Positions 1 through 6,812 are shown, counted from the first letter of the stretch. The stretch: 13,514 nucleotides of DNA from an uncultured Eubacteriales bacterium (GCA_900556935.1 USQL01000060.1:1-13514), one strand, 5' to 3'. Numbers and translations are program-made. Notes: generated from the letters alone by a model not told the origin.

Positions 1-31
1 CAAAGTGTAAACCATGTGAGTCTTGACATGA

Positions 32-44
32 TAGCCGCCCCTAC
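32..44. repeat. Short copy of the intergenic repeat core (13 bp)
   Basis: The 13-mer TAGCCGCCCCTAC lies just downstream of the yitT stop. It recurs exactly at 1501-1513 and, inverted, at 13401-13413, where it belongs to a longer 23-bp shared block. Here only the core is recognisable. The rest of positions 1-69 shows no gene and no convincing terminator. Confidence 0.5.
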
Positions 45-69
45 AGGCTTTGTTGAATCGCCATGGGCG

Positions 70-936
70 CTAGTCATTGGCTTTGAATACATCCGCAACC
101 TCGGTAATGGTGAGAAACGCTTTGGGGTCGATGGTGCCAACCAGGGTGCGGACCTTGGAAATCTGGAACCGGTTGACCACAAAATAGATAATGGTCTTGT
201 CCGCGTTGGAGTAGCCCCCGGTGGCGCGGATTTTGGTGGTGCCGCAGGAGAAGGTTTCCAGAAGTGCGGCGTTGATTTCCTCCGGCCTGTCCGTAATAAT
301 CATCACGGCCTTGGACCTGTCTACGCCCTCTACAATAAAGTCGATGGTTTTCAGCCCCGCCATATAGGTGACGATGGAGTACAGCGGCAGAATCCAGCTG
401 CCCAGCACCGCGCCGCAGAGAATGTACAGTGCCACGTTATAGGCCATGACAAAGGTGCCAACGGTGATGTTCAGCTTTTTGGCAAAAATCACCGCCAGTA
501 CCTCCATTCCGTCCATGGCTCCGCCGCAGCGGATGGCAAGGCCGCTGCCCACGCCGGAGATAATCCCGCCAAACAGGGCGCACAGCAATAAATCCTGCCC
601 CGCCAGGGGGGATGCCATGGAAACGTCCATGGGCAGCACATCCGTAATCATCCAGGAGGCCCAGGCGTAAACCGTCACGGCGAAGAGGGAATAGGCGGTA
701 AACTGCTTTCCCTGCTTTTTAAGCCCAAAAAGGAACAGGGGGATATTCAGCAGAAGCAGGTAGGCACTCAGGGAGAGGGGGGTCAGCTGGGAAAGCAGAA
801 TCGCCGTTCCGGAAATGCCGCTGTCGTATAGCTTCACCGGTGCCAGAAACACCGTCACTCCAAAGGCATTGACGCACCCGGCGACAAACAGAAGCAATAG
901 CTTCCTGGGGGAGAGCTGGCTGAGTAGTTCTTTCAT
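70..936 (-). CDS. YitT family membrane protein with C-terminal DUF2179 domain
   Basis: A 288-residue polytopic membrane protein of the YitT/DUF161 family; its transport or other role is not established. Hydrophobic segments fill roughly residues 10-210, giving about five or six membrane spans (for example 12-33, then a Leu-rich pair around 45-75). Gly-rich stretches such as FGGIISGVGSG are typical of the family. The last ~80 residues form a soluble domain that starts near SKAVMIITDRPEEI and contains GGYSNADKTIIYFVV, the usual DUF2179 look, generally taken as a cytoplasmic regulatory or ligand-binding module. Length is normal for the family. The ATG is preceded by AGGAGG with a 6-nt gap. It stands alone, with a repeat-rich 977-bp gap upstream in which I could not place a confident promoter. 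Family confidence is high, function unknown. Confidence 0.93.
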   Translation of the reverse strand: MKELLSQLSPRKLLLLFVAGCVNAFGVTVFLAPVKLYDSGISGTAILLSQLTPLSLSAYLLLLNIPLFLFGLKKQGKQFTAYSLFAVTVYAWASWMITDVLPMDVSMASPLAGQDLLLCALFGGIISGVGSGLAIRCGGAMDGMEVLAVIFAKKLNITVGTFVMAYNVALYILCGAVLGSWILPLYSIVTYMAGLKTIDFIVEGVDRSKAVMIITDRPEEINAALLETFSCGTTKIRATGGYSNADKTIIYFVVNRFQISKVRTLVGTIDPKAFLTITEVADVFKAND

Positions 937-982
937 AAAGTTCCTCCTGTGCTTTAGAATATATGGCTTACCTTTGGGGAAG

Positions 983-1007
983 CAGTCTCGCCCTATGGGC
1001 GAGACTG
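983..1007. repeat. Perfect 11-bp hairpin, repeat-associated
   Basis: CAGTCTCGCCC (983-993) pairs with GGGCGAGACTG (997-1007) around a 3-base loop. GATGAGAGG starts just at its right edge, and the 12-mer GGGCGAATCCGT follows at 1045-1056. The same order (hairpin, GATGAGG, then GGGCGAATYCGT) occurs at 6373-6461, so this looks like a divergent copy of the same intergenic element. There is no T-run, so it is unlikely to be an intrinsic terminator. Confidence 0.6.
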
Positions 1008-1197
1008 ATGAGAGGCGGTACAGACTGACGGAATGAGAAACCCTGGGCGAATCCGTTCAAACTGTGGCGCCCCGTTCGGGGGAGCCAAGTCTTTACGGCG
1101 AGAGCGATACTTTCCCATAATCTGATTCTACCAGCCAAACATGGAGAAATTATGAAGGAACCGAAAAAGATTGTGGACCGGTGAAATGAGGAAGCCC

Positions 1198-1465
1198 AGG
1201 CGAATCCGTATACCCCCGGACGCAAACCAAAAAAAGCCTTCTCGGGCTTCCGAAGGTCCCCGCCGCAGCGGGGGAATGTGGAGGGGACACCTATAACGAG
1301 TGCCGGAGCGGGTAAGAAAATATCGCCAAAACACGGAATCTAAGGCTTTCAGCGCCTTTTTTAGCACGGCAATCCCGCAAGGGGTCCCCTCCATATCCGG
1401 CCTGCGGGCCACCTTCGGAAGCCTGAGAAGGCTAGGGGTTTTCCGTTTCGGGTATACGTTCATCC
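1198..1465. repeat. Two facing copies of the intergenic repeat
   Basis: A unit on the plus strand at about 1198-1292 and a matching unit on the minus strand at about 1465-1385 face each other. The block at 1235-1257 matches the reverse complement of 1411-1433 at 22 of 23 positions. Outside it the units also share GTATACCC and the ending ATGTGGAGGGGAC versus ATATGGAGGGGAC. About 95 bp of unshared sequence lies between them. There is no transposase and no target-site duplication that I could define. The arrangement resembles a REP or MITE-like pair. Confidence 0.7.
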
Positions 1466-1490
1466 GTGGCGCTCTGGTCCGTCAGTTTTC

Positions 1491-1620
1491 GGGCGGCTGG
1501 TAGCCGCCCCTACTGGGGGTGCGGTTGGTTGGTACGAATTCGCCCGAGCTTTTTAATTCCGCCGGTCTGTGCCGCCCTCATCCACCGCAAGCGGTCCCCC
1601 TTCCCCAGTGGGGAAGGTTA
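1491..1620. repeat. Intergenic repeat copy with hairpin
   Basis: Positions 1491-1513 are an exact 23-bp inverse copy of 13401-13423. Further along, 1534-1545 is an exact reverse complement of 6450-6461, and CTCATCCACCGC plus the hairpin CCTTCCCC (1599-1606) / GGGGAAGG (1610-1617) are shared, inverted, with the copy at 6373-6463. This is the clearest junction of two repeat modules in the window. Confidence 0.7.
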
Positions 1621-1652
1621 TTGTTTTCCCGTCGGGGGTTTTACGTACCTCC

Positions 1653-1678
1653 AAAAGCTTCCCCACTGGGAAGCTTTT
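1653..1678. repeat. Perfect 11-bp hairpin at the repeat edge
   Basis: AAAAGCTTCCC (1653-1663) pairs with GGGAAGCTTTT (1668-1678) over a 4-base loop. On the plus strand it is followed by one more T and then ACGG, so it could act as a weak terminator, but no plus-strand gene reads into it. It more likely belongs to the neighbouring repeat, whose hairpins also carry CTTCCC/GGGAAG. Confidence 0.45.
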
Positions 1679-1745
1679 TACGGGGAGAGGCATTCGTACA
1701 CATGTTCGTGAGACATAATTATTGTCTCCACAGGTTTCCACCGGC

Positions 1746-1806
1746 TTTTCCACAGGAGTTATCCACATTGTCCACAGGTTTTTCCACAGGGCTTTCTGTG
1801 GAAAAC
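1746..1806. promoter_or_regulatory. Cluster of DnaA-box-like 9-mers
   Basis: A perfect consensus DnaA box TTATCCACA is at 1759-1767 on the plus strand. One-mismatch boxes flank it: TTTTCCACA at 1746-1754, TTGTCCACA at 1768-1776, TTTTCCACA at 1780-1788, and TGTGGAAAA (minus-strand TTTTCCACA) at 1798-1806. That is five boxes in 61 bp. No dnaA gene is in the window, and genes on both sides run the same way, so this is more likely a DnaA-binding or titration cluster than the replication origin. Binding is inferred from sequence only. Confidence 0.5.
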
Positions 1807-1839
1807 CTTGATAACTGCCGTTTTTTGGGGTGGGCTGTG

Positions 1840-1873
1840 AAAAAAACTCCACAGCTGTTTGCACAGCTGTGGA
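1840..1873 (-). terminator. Intrinsic terminator of the kinase-htrA-thioesterase operon
   Basis: Read on the minus strand, a perfect 10-bp stem TCCACAGCTG/CAGCTGTGGA (1873-1864 with 1857-1848) and 6-base loop are followed by a run of seven T (1846-1840). It begins 41 nt past the thioesterase stop codon. The stem core is itself a DnaA-box-like TCCACA motif, as in other hairpins of this window. Confidence 0.85.
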
Positions 1874-1913
1874 ATTCTTTGGTTTACAGAACGCCTATTT
1901 TTCCACTTTTTCC

Positions 1914-2648
1914 TCAATCGAACAGGAGTCTTGCGGAGAAAACCCGGTGGTCCTCCTGGTTGGCATTCCTGTGGAAATCCACCTGGATGCAGCCCTCCTC
2001 CACGACTTCATAGTGCATATCCAGGGTGTCGCCCTCTCTGGCCTCCGCCAGATAGCAGGCGGTAAACTCCCGGAGGGCATGGGTCTGGTGGAAGGCGCTT
2101 GAATACAGGTCGTCAATCCAGTCCATGTAGCGGGTGTTGTTCATATGGCCGTTCCGGTCGATGTCCGTAAAGCTTACCCGGCGAGAGGCGGAATTGACCA
2201 TATCCCGGGGCACCAGCCCCTTGGGAGAGGCCAGCTCCAGGCCCCGGACGGTGCCCACCACCTCAATGCCGCTCTTTCCCGGCTGAATCATGGCCCGGGT
2301 GTCCAGGTTCATGAGCACCCACAGGGTGATGGAGCGGAAACACTCCTTGCCCTGTTCATCGTAGGCCACCACGCTTCTGGGGTAGGCAACCCGGGTAGTG
2401 GGCATGGCCCAGGTCTCCACCCGGATGGTCTCGCCGGACCTGGGCAGACGGGTAATCTGCACCCGATGACGGCTCACCGCCCAAAAAAGCCCCTTGGCCG
2501 CCAGCGCCTCGTAGCTTAGCGACAGCTCCACACAGTGCTTCGTGCCCATATCCTGGGCCAGAAACAGAATCTGGGAGGGCTTCAGGTTTCCAAACCGGTC
2601 CACCATATTGTCTTTGATTTCATAATTCTGGGTAAATACTGCTTCCAT
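1914..2648 (-). CDS. Acyl-ACP thioesterase (FatA/FatB-like, double hotdog)
   Basis: A 244-residue acyl-[acyl carrier protein] thioesterase, which hydrolyses fatty acyl-ACP to free fatty acid and ACP in the cytoplasm. Two tandem hotdog folds are expected, at about residues 1-135 and 150-244. The first begins with QNYEIKDNMVDRFGNLKPSQIL. The second carries FTDIDRNGHMNNTRYMDW at 160-177, the place of the conserved Asn/His catalytic motif of plant FatA/FatB and bacterial homologues; N166, H168 and N170 are the likely residues. Length matches bacterial members (~240-250). The ATG has AAGGAAG upstream, overlapping the htrA stop, so it is translated right behind htrA with a 12-nt gap. A terminator follows. 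Chain-length preference cannot be read from the sequence. The placement behind a two-component system and htrA is unusual and suggests a membrane-lipid role (inference). Confidence 0.9.
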   Translation of the reverse strand: MEAVFTQNYEIKDNMVDRFGNLKPSQILFLAQDMGTKHCVELSLSYEALAAKGLFWAVSRHRVQITRLPRSGETIRVETWAMPTTRVAYPRSVVAYDEQGKECFRSITLWVLMNLDTRAMIQPGKSGIEVVGTVRGLELASPKGLVPRDMVNSASRRVSFTDIDRNGHMNNTRYMDWIDDLYSSAFHQTHALREFTACYLAEAREGDTLDMHYEVVEEGCIQVDFHRNANQEDHRVFSARLLFD

Positions 2649-2660
2649 GGTTTCGCTTCC

Positions 2661-3893
2661 TTATTTTTTCTTTTCTGTCAGTGTAATTTCCACATTGCCC
2701 TGGTGACCGCCGCGGTACACCGTCAAAAGCATGGTGTCCCCGGCGGAATGGGTGTAGAGCAGGGAATTGAGGGTTTCCATATCCGATACGGGGCTGTCGT
2801 CCGCCCTGGTGATGATGTCCCCCCGCATGAGCCCCGCGGTCTGCGCCGGGCTTCCGGCCTCCACCTCTGTGATATACACGCCCTGGGGCAGCTGATAGAA
2901 TCTCCGGTAGTAGGAGGAGAAGCTCTCCCCCTGGATGCCCAGCCAGGGGCGGCCGGACACATAGCCCTGGGTAATCAGCTGGTTTACCACCTCCCGCACC
3001 GTGGCGCTGGGGATGGCAAAGCCCAGGCCCTCCACACCGGTGCTGTCGGTAAAGGTGCCGATTTTCATGGTGTTGATGCCGATGACCTGGCCGAACGAAT
3101 TGATTAAGGGTCCGCCGGAGTTGCCGGAATTCAGGGCGGCATTGGTCTGAATCAGGTTCATGGACCGGCCGTCCACCTGCACATCCCGGGAGATGGCGGA
3201 GATGATGCCGTCGGTCATGGTGCCCCGGAGCTCCACCCCCAGGGGGTCCCCGATGGCAACCACCGTGTCACCCACCCGCAAATTGTCCGAATCCCCAAAC
3301 TGGGCGGGCACCAGGTCCCCGGCCGCCACATACAGCACCGCCAGGTCCGATACCGGGTCCGAGCCCACCACCTTGGCCGTCAGCTCCCGCTCGTCGGTGA
3401 GCTTCACCGTCAGGCTCTGGGCCCCTTCAATCACATGGTAATTGGTGACCAGATACCCCTTTTCCGACAGCACCACGCCGGTTCCGATGGCCGTTGTCCG
3501 GGTTCCCACCGCGGTGATGGACACCACAGAGGGGATGTTCTGCTCATAGATCTGCTGTAGGCTCAGCCCCTCCTCGGCCTCTCTGCCGGGAATCTCCTGG
3601 AGGTCCAGGGTGGCCCCCTCCGGGGCATCCGGCAGGGCCTCCGTTGCCTGGGTGGCCTCCGGCTGGGTGGACTGAACCGCATAGGCAACCGTCAGTGCGT
3701 CCTCCTTTTTATGCAGCTCCCGGAAGAGCTTCACATTCAGCACGCTCATGCCCGTGGCAATGCCCCCCAGGAAGATCACCGCCACCAGCAGCAGGGCAAT
3801 CACCGCCCGATGGCTCTTTGGCGGCTGGGTGCTTCCGGTGCCATAGACCCCGTCATCCCACCCGCTGTCAAATGGAAATCGTTTTTCGTTCAT
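2661..3893 (-). CDS. HtrA/DegP-type membrane-anchored serine protease with PDZ domain
   Basis: A 410-residue S1C-family protease acting at the outer face of the membrane on misfolded or mislocalised proteins. Residues 1-28 are cytoplasmic, 30-50 form one membrane anchor (VIALLLVAVIFLGGIATG), and 60-115 are a linker rich in E, Q, T and P. The trypsin-like domain covers about 117-305 with an intact triad: H153 in TNYHVI, D183 in DPVSDLAVL and S259 in NSGNSGGP. A single PDZ domain spans about 315-405, starting at WLGIQG. Length is usual for Firmicute HtrA (~400). The start is preceded by GGAGG at a good distance. It lies 36 nt behind the histidine kinase gene and 12 nt before the thioesterase gene, so it is very likely co-transcribed with both. 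The location next to a two-component system recalls walRK-htrA neighbourhoods, though the accessory genes of that locus are absent. Confidence 0.95.
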   Translation of the reverse strand: MNEKRFPFDSGWDDGVYGTGSTQPPKSHRAVIALLLVAVIFLGGIATGMSVLNVKLFRELHKKEDALTVAYAVQSTQPEATQATEALPDAPEGATLDLQEIPGREAEEGLSLQQIYEQNIPSVVSITAVGTRTTAIGTGVVLSEKGYLVTNYHVIEGAQSLTVKLTDERELTAKVVGSDPVSDLAVLYVAAGDLVPAQFGDSDNLRVGDTVVAIGDPLGVELRGTMTDGIISAISRDVQVDGRSMNLIQTNAALNSGNSGGPLINSFGQVIGINTMKIGTFTDSTGVEGLGFAIPSATVREVVNQLITQGYVSGRPWLGIQGESFSSYYRRFYQLPQGVYITEVEAGSPAQTAGLMRGDIITRADDSPVSDMETLNSLLYTHSAGDTMLLTVYRGGHQGNVEITLTEKKK

Positions 3894-3929
3894 GGAATTC
3901 CTCCAGATTATAACTTGCTGAGCGTTTCC

Positions 3930-5357
3930 CTAGTTTACCAGGGGCATCGTAAAAGTAAACTCCGTTTTGCCGTCCCGGCTGGTGACGCTGATGTTCTCGC
4001 CGTGGCTGCAAACAATGGTCTTGACGATGTAGAGCCCCAGGCCCCAGCCGTCCCGGTTTTTGGAGCGGCTCTTGTCCAGCTTGTGGAACCGGTCAAAGAC
4101 CAGGGGCAGCTCCTCGGGAGGAATGGTATCCCCGTCGTTGGAGACGGAAATATAGGCCTTGGCGGCCCCCTCCTTGATTTTCAGCCCCAGGGTGCCCCCG
4201 CTGGGACAGAACTTCACCGCATTGTCAATCAGGTTGTAAATCACCTGGGTGATATAGTCCTCGTTGGCGAAGGTAAACACCGGGTGCTCCGGCATATCCA
4301 CCTCCACGTTGATTTTCTTGTCGTCGATTTTCTTTTCAAAGGTCAGCAGCACCTGGCTGCAGGCATCCTCCAAATCGAACTGAATCTTCTTTTCGTCGGG
4401 AATGCCCCCCTGGGTCTGGAGCTGGGAGATATCCAGCATACTGCGCACCAGGCGGCTTAGACGCTTGGTCTCGTCGGAGACAATCTGCAGATAGTGGGGC
4501 CACTTCTCCTCCGGGATGGTCTTGTCCAGCATCCCGTCTACATAGCCTGAAATGGTGGTCATAGGGGTTTTCAGCTCATGGGAAACGTTGGCCACAAACT
4601 CCTGCCGCCGGTATTCGCTCTTCTGTAAGCTGGATGCCATGTTGTTAAAGGCCAGGGCCAGCTCCTCCACCTCTTCGGAGTAGCTCTCCTCGATTTTGAC
4701 CCTTGCCTCCAAATCCCCGTGGCCGAAGGCGTTGGCAACCTTCGCCATCTCCTGCAGGGGCCGACTCTCCCGCCTTGCGAATAGGCTGACCGCCAGCACC
4801 GATGCCAGCACCACCACCGCGGCGGTGGTCAGGAAGATATTGGAAATCTTGGTCAGCACCGCGTTGACCCCCGCCAGGGGAGAGGAGACAATGATAATGC
4901 CCCGGTTGACCCCGGACCCATCGCTCACCGGCATGGAAACCAGGAACCGCTCATCCTCGTATAGGCCCTTAATGAGCCCCGTAGCCCGGTCCGAGCCCCG
5001 CTCCATCACCTTGGTCAGATAGTCCTTGTTGACGTACAGCCCCACATGATTGCACCCGAACAGACTGTCCGAGCAGATGACCACCTTGCCATCGGCGTTG
5101 CACAGCACCGCGTCGGAGCCGGAGACCTTGGAGGCAATGTCCAGATTCATAAGGAACTCCCGGTCCCCAAGGGTGCTGTCCTCTAAGTAGGAGGCGGCCA
5201 GGTCGGAAATAATCTGGGCATCCTGCTCCAGGCTTGCGAAGGTGGTTTCCATCAGATAGTTCTGCACCAGCATCTGAAAGGACCCCCCCAGCACCGTCAG
5301 GGCCACCAGCAGGATTCCCGCAAACACAGAAAAGCTGCGGCCAAAGGATGATTTCAT
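3930..5357 (-). CDS. Membrane sensor histidine kinase with HAMP domain
   Basis: A 475-residue sensor kinase that senses a signal outside the cell and phosphorylates the adjacent response regulator. Order: membrane span about 9-30, extracytoplasmic sensor about 31-170 (resembling a double-PAS/Cache-like region; family not assigned), membrane span about 172-193, HAMP about 194-247, HisKA with phospho-accepting H260 in NVSHELKTP, and HATPase with N-box NLIDNAVKF (375-383), G1 DGDTIP (408-413) and G2 DGWGLGL (436-442). All key residues are present. There is no cytoplasmic PAS domain, unlike many WalK proteins. I chose the ATG at 5357 because GAGGTG sits 8-9 nt upstream; a TTG five codons earlier overlaps that ribosome site. 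It has its own promoter, and the stop is TAG. The signal cannot be told from sequence. Confidence 0.94.
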   Translation of the reverse strand: MKSSFGRSFSVFAGILLVALTVLGGSFQMLVQNYLMETTFASLEQDAQIISDLAASYLEDSTLGDREFLMNLDIASKVSGSDAVLCNADGKVVICSDSLFGCNHVGLYVNKDYLTKVMERGSDRATGLIKGLYEDERFLVSMPVSDGSGVNRGIIIVSSPLAGVNAVLTKISNIFLTTAAVVVLASVLAVSLFARRESRPLQEMAKVANAFGHGDLEARVKIEESYSEEVEELALAFNNMASSLQKSEYRRQEFVANVSHELKTPMTTISGYVDGMLDKTIPEEKWPHYLQIVSDETKRLSRLVRSMLDISQLQTQGGIPDEKKIQFDLEDACSQVLLTFEKKIDDKKINVEVDMPEHPVFTFANEDYITQVIYNLIDNAVKFCPSGGTLGLKIKEGAAKAYISVSNDGDTIPPEELPLVFDRFHKLDKSRSKNRDGWGLGLYIVKTIVCSHGENISVTSRDGKTEFTFTMPLVN

Positions 5358-5401
5358 GCGCGTACACCTCAAATTCCAAAAACACAGTTTGTTTTATTAG
5401 A

Positions 5402-5429
5402 ATTATAGCACAGTTTCCGGTCTTTGCAA
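5402..5429 (-). promoter_or_regulatory. Sigma-A promoter for kinase-htrA-thioesterase operon
   Basis: On the minus strand, TTGCAA (5429-5424) and TATAAT (5407-5402) are separated by 16 nt. It sits 45 nt upstream of the kinase ATG and downstream of the response regulator's terminator, so the kinase operon can be transcribed independently of the regulator gene. Confidence 0.75.
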
Positions 5430-5488
5430 CGAAAGGCGAAAAAAGTTTACAACTTTCCCCGGAAAATCCGTTCTCCGGCACGGAAGCG

Positions 5489-5525
5489 AAAAAAATTGCC
5501 ATCACAAACCAGTTGCGATGGCAAT
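5489..5525 (-). terminator. Intrinsic terminator after the response regulator gene
   Basis: On the minus strand a 13-bp stem beginning ATTGCCATCGCAA (5525-5513) pairs with 5507-5495 around a 5-nt loop and runs into seven T (5495-5489). One pair (5516/5504) is G-U only when read as minus-strand RNA and would be a mismatch in plus-strand RNA, which supports the direction. It begins 7 nt after the regulator's stop codon. Confidence 0.88.
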
Positions 5526-5531
5526 TGCCCT

Positions 5532-6242
5532 TTAATATTTCTCCGCCGCTACCGGCTGCAATACCTCGAACTTGTACCCCACACCCCAGACTGTCTTCAA
5601 ATTCCACTGGTCGGAAACGCCCTCCAGCTTTTCTCTCAGACGCTTTACATGGACATCCACCGTGCGGGAGTCGCCAAAATAGTCAAAGCCCCACACCTCG
5701 TCCAGCAGCTGGTTCCGGGTGTAGACCCGGTTGGGGGAGGAGGCCAGATAGTACAGCAGCTCCATCTCCTTGGGGGGCGTATCCACCTTCTTGCCGTCCA
5801 CCGTCAGCTCAAAGGCATCCATATCGATGATGAGCTTGTCAAACACCAGCCGCCTTGCCTTTTTCTCTGCGGCAGCGCCGTTGTACCTGCGCAGAACGGC
5901 CTCAATCCGGGCCAGAACCTCCTTCATTTCGAAGGGCTTGGTGATATAGTCATCGGCACCGTTTTTGAGTCCGGCCACCTTGTCGTCGGTTTCGCCCTTT
6001 GCGGTTAACATAATAATCGGTGTCTGGCTCTCCGCCCGAATGGCCCGGCAGACGGCCCAGCCGTCCATCACCGGCATCATCACATCCAGCAGCACCAGGT
6101 CCGGCTTAATCGCCCGGAACTTCGCAAGCCCCTGCCCACCGTCGGAGGCTACCGTCACAGCGTAGCCTTCTTTTTCCAGATACATCTGAAGCAATTCCGC
6201 GATATTCCGGTCGTCTTCCACAATCAACACAGATACAGCCAT
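5532..6242 (-). CDS. OmpR/PhoB-family response regulator
   Basis: A 236-residue DNA-binding response regulator, partner of the downstream kinase. The receiver domain (about 4-118) has the acidic pair D10/D11, phospho-acceptor D53 in LLDVMMP, T80 in MLTAKG and K102 in ITKPF. The winged-helix domain (about 133-232) contains PKEMELLYYLASSPNRVYTR, the recognition-helix region around SRTVDVHVKRLREKL, and ends in WGVGYKFEV. Length is normal. I chose the start at 6242 because AAAGGAGAG lies 7 nt upstream; an extension to 6278 would begin inside the leader and has no ribosome site. It is separated from the kinase gene by a terminator and a new promoter, so the two can be made in different amounts. 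Likely targets include htrA and the operon itself, by analogy with envelope-stress systems (inference). Confidence 0.95.
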   Translation of the reverse strand: MAVSVLIVEDDRNIAELLQMYLEKEGYAVTVASDGGQGLAKFRAIKPDLVLLDVMMPVMDGWAVCRAIRAESQTPIIMLTAKGETDDKVAGLKNGADDYITKPFEMKEVLARIEAVLRRYNGAAAEKKARRLVFDKLIIDMDAFELTVDGKKVDTPPKEMELLYYLASSPNRVYTRNQLLDEVWGFDYFGDSRTVDVHVKRLREKLEGVSDQWNLKTVWGVGYKFEVLQPVAAEKY

Positions 6243-6287
6243 TGTTACCCTCTCCTTTGGAAGCCCCAAAAGGGCCAATTCTTTCTG

Positions 6288-6320
6288 ATACTCCCCATTA
6301 TAGCGTGAATAAGGGAGTAT
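6288..6320 (-). promoter_or_regulatory. Putative promoter -10 within an inverted repeat, upstream of response regulator
   Basis: A TATAAT (6302-6297, minus strand) lies 55 nt before the regulator ATG. It is bracketed by an 8-bp inverted repeat, ATACTCCC (6288-6295 on plus) and GGGAGTAT (6313-6320), with 17 nt between the arms. No good -35 box is seen at the usual spacing, which would fit an activator-dependent promoter. The arms could be an operator. Both readings are inference. Confidence 0.45.
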
Positions 6321-6372
6321 GCATGAATTTTTTGTAAAGAGTTCCGGGGTAATTTGTGAACGGTCAACTCAG

Positions 6373-6463
6373 ACCTTCCCCACCGGGGAAGGTGGACCGC
6401 CGCAGCGGTGGATGAGGAGCAGTACGCAGAACCGATGCGGAGAACCCCCGGGCGAATTCGTGC
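6373..6463. repeat. Intergenic repeat copy
   Basis: Starts with the hairpin ACCTTCCCC (6373-6381) / GGGGAAGGT (6385-6393), then a second small hairpin ACCGC/GCGGT (6396-6409), GATGAGG, and GGGCGAATTCGT at 6450-6461. The copy at 1534-1618 carries the same blocks in inverted orientation. This is the most complete copy in the window. Confidence 0.72.
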
Positions 6464-6600
6464 AGGCCAAAATGATTCGATTTTTATTATTGTCTTCTTG
6501 TTATGTAATCTAATAGCATTATTCTCCACAGAGCAATCACAATCTGTGCATACAAGTGCGGTCCTTTTCCTGCCTCTGTCCAGTTTCTTTTCCCCCAATT

Positions 6601-6648
6601 CACAGAAAAACTCCACAGACTTTTCATAGCCTGTGGAGTTTTTCTGTG
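6601..6648. terminator. Long perfect inverted repeat, possible bidirectional terminator
   Basis: CACAGAAAAACTCCACAG (6601-6618) pairs perfectly with 6631-6648, an 18-bp stem over a 12-nt loop. The A5/T5 blocks lie inside the stem, so part of the stem could serve as the U-tract in either direction. No gene on the plus strand reads into it, and on the minus strand it is 430 nt beyond nfnB. Termination is plausible; a protein-binding palindrome is the alternative. Confidence 0.5.
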
Positions 6649-6776
6649 GAAAAGGGTGCTATTTTCTTTGTTTTCAACAGCCCGGGAAGAAAATGTTGAA
6701 AATTTCCGCTTCTTTTGTCCTGATTTTCTTCTCGTCCCCGCCCGGGCAGTCTCTCTTTACACAGCCGTTTCCTGAA

Positions 6777-6812
6777 ATTTCTCCACAATTGTTTCATCCA
6801 TTGTGGAGAAAT
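6777..6812. repeat. Perfect 13-bp inverted repeat with TCCACA core
   Basis: ATTTCTCCACAAT (6777-6789) pairs with ATTGTGGAGAAAT (6800-6812) around a 10-nt loop. Like the 6601-6648 element it embeds TCCACA/TGTGGA in both arms. There is no T-run outside the stem, so the role is unclear. Confidence 0.5.

Larger units (their letters stand above)
937..1913. other. Gene-free intergenic stretch rich in repeats and hairpins
   Basis: These 977 bp separate yitT from the thioesterase gene. Open frames here have no recognisable protein character and cross inverted repeats. The stretch holds a GC hairpin (983-1007), a pair of facing repeat copies (1198-1465), a further repeat copy with hairpins (1491-1678), a cluster of DnaA-box-like motifs (1746-1806) and the thioesterase operon terminator (1840-1873). 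The promoter of yitT must lie in or beyond this region, but no clear -35/-10 pair was found. The 1100-1190 segment lies between repeat copies and shows nothing definable. Confidence 0.7.

Noticed and set aside
16..591. Plus-strand open frame of 191 codons at the left edge
   Set aside because: It is antisense to the conserved DUF2179 end of yitT and has no ribosome site or recognisable domain.
983..1678. CRISPR-like array from the repeated blocks
   Set aside because: Copies differ in orientation, spacing and length, there are no regular spacers, and no cas genes are present.
3909..3914. TATAAT between the kinase and htrA genes as an htrA promoter
   Set aside because: No -35 element stands at a usual distance and the 36-nt gap fits simple co-transcription, so I did not call it.
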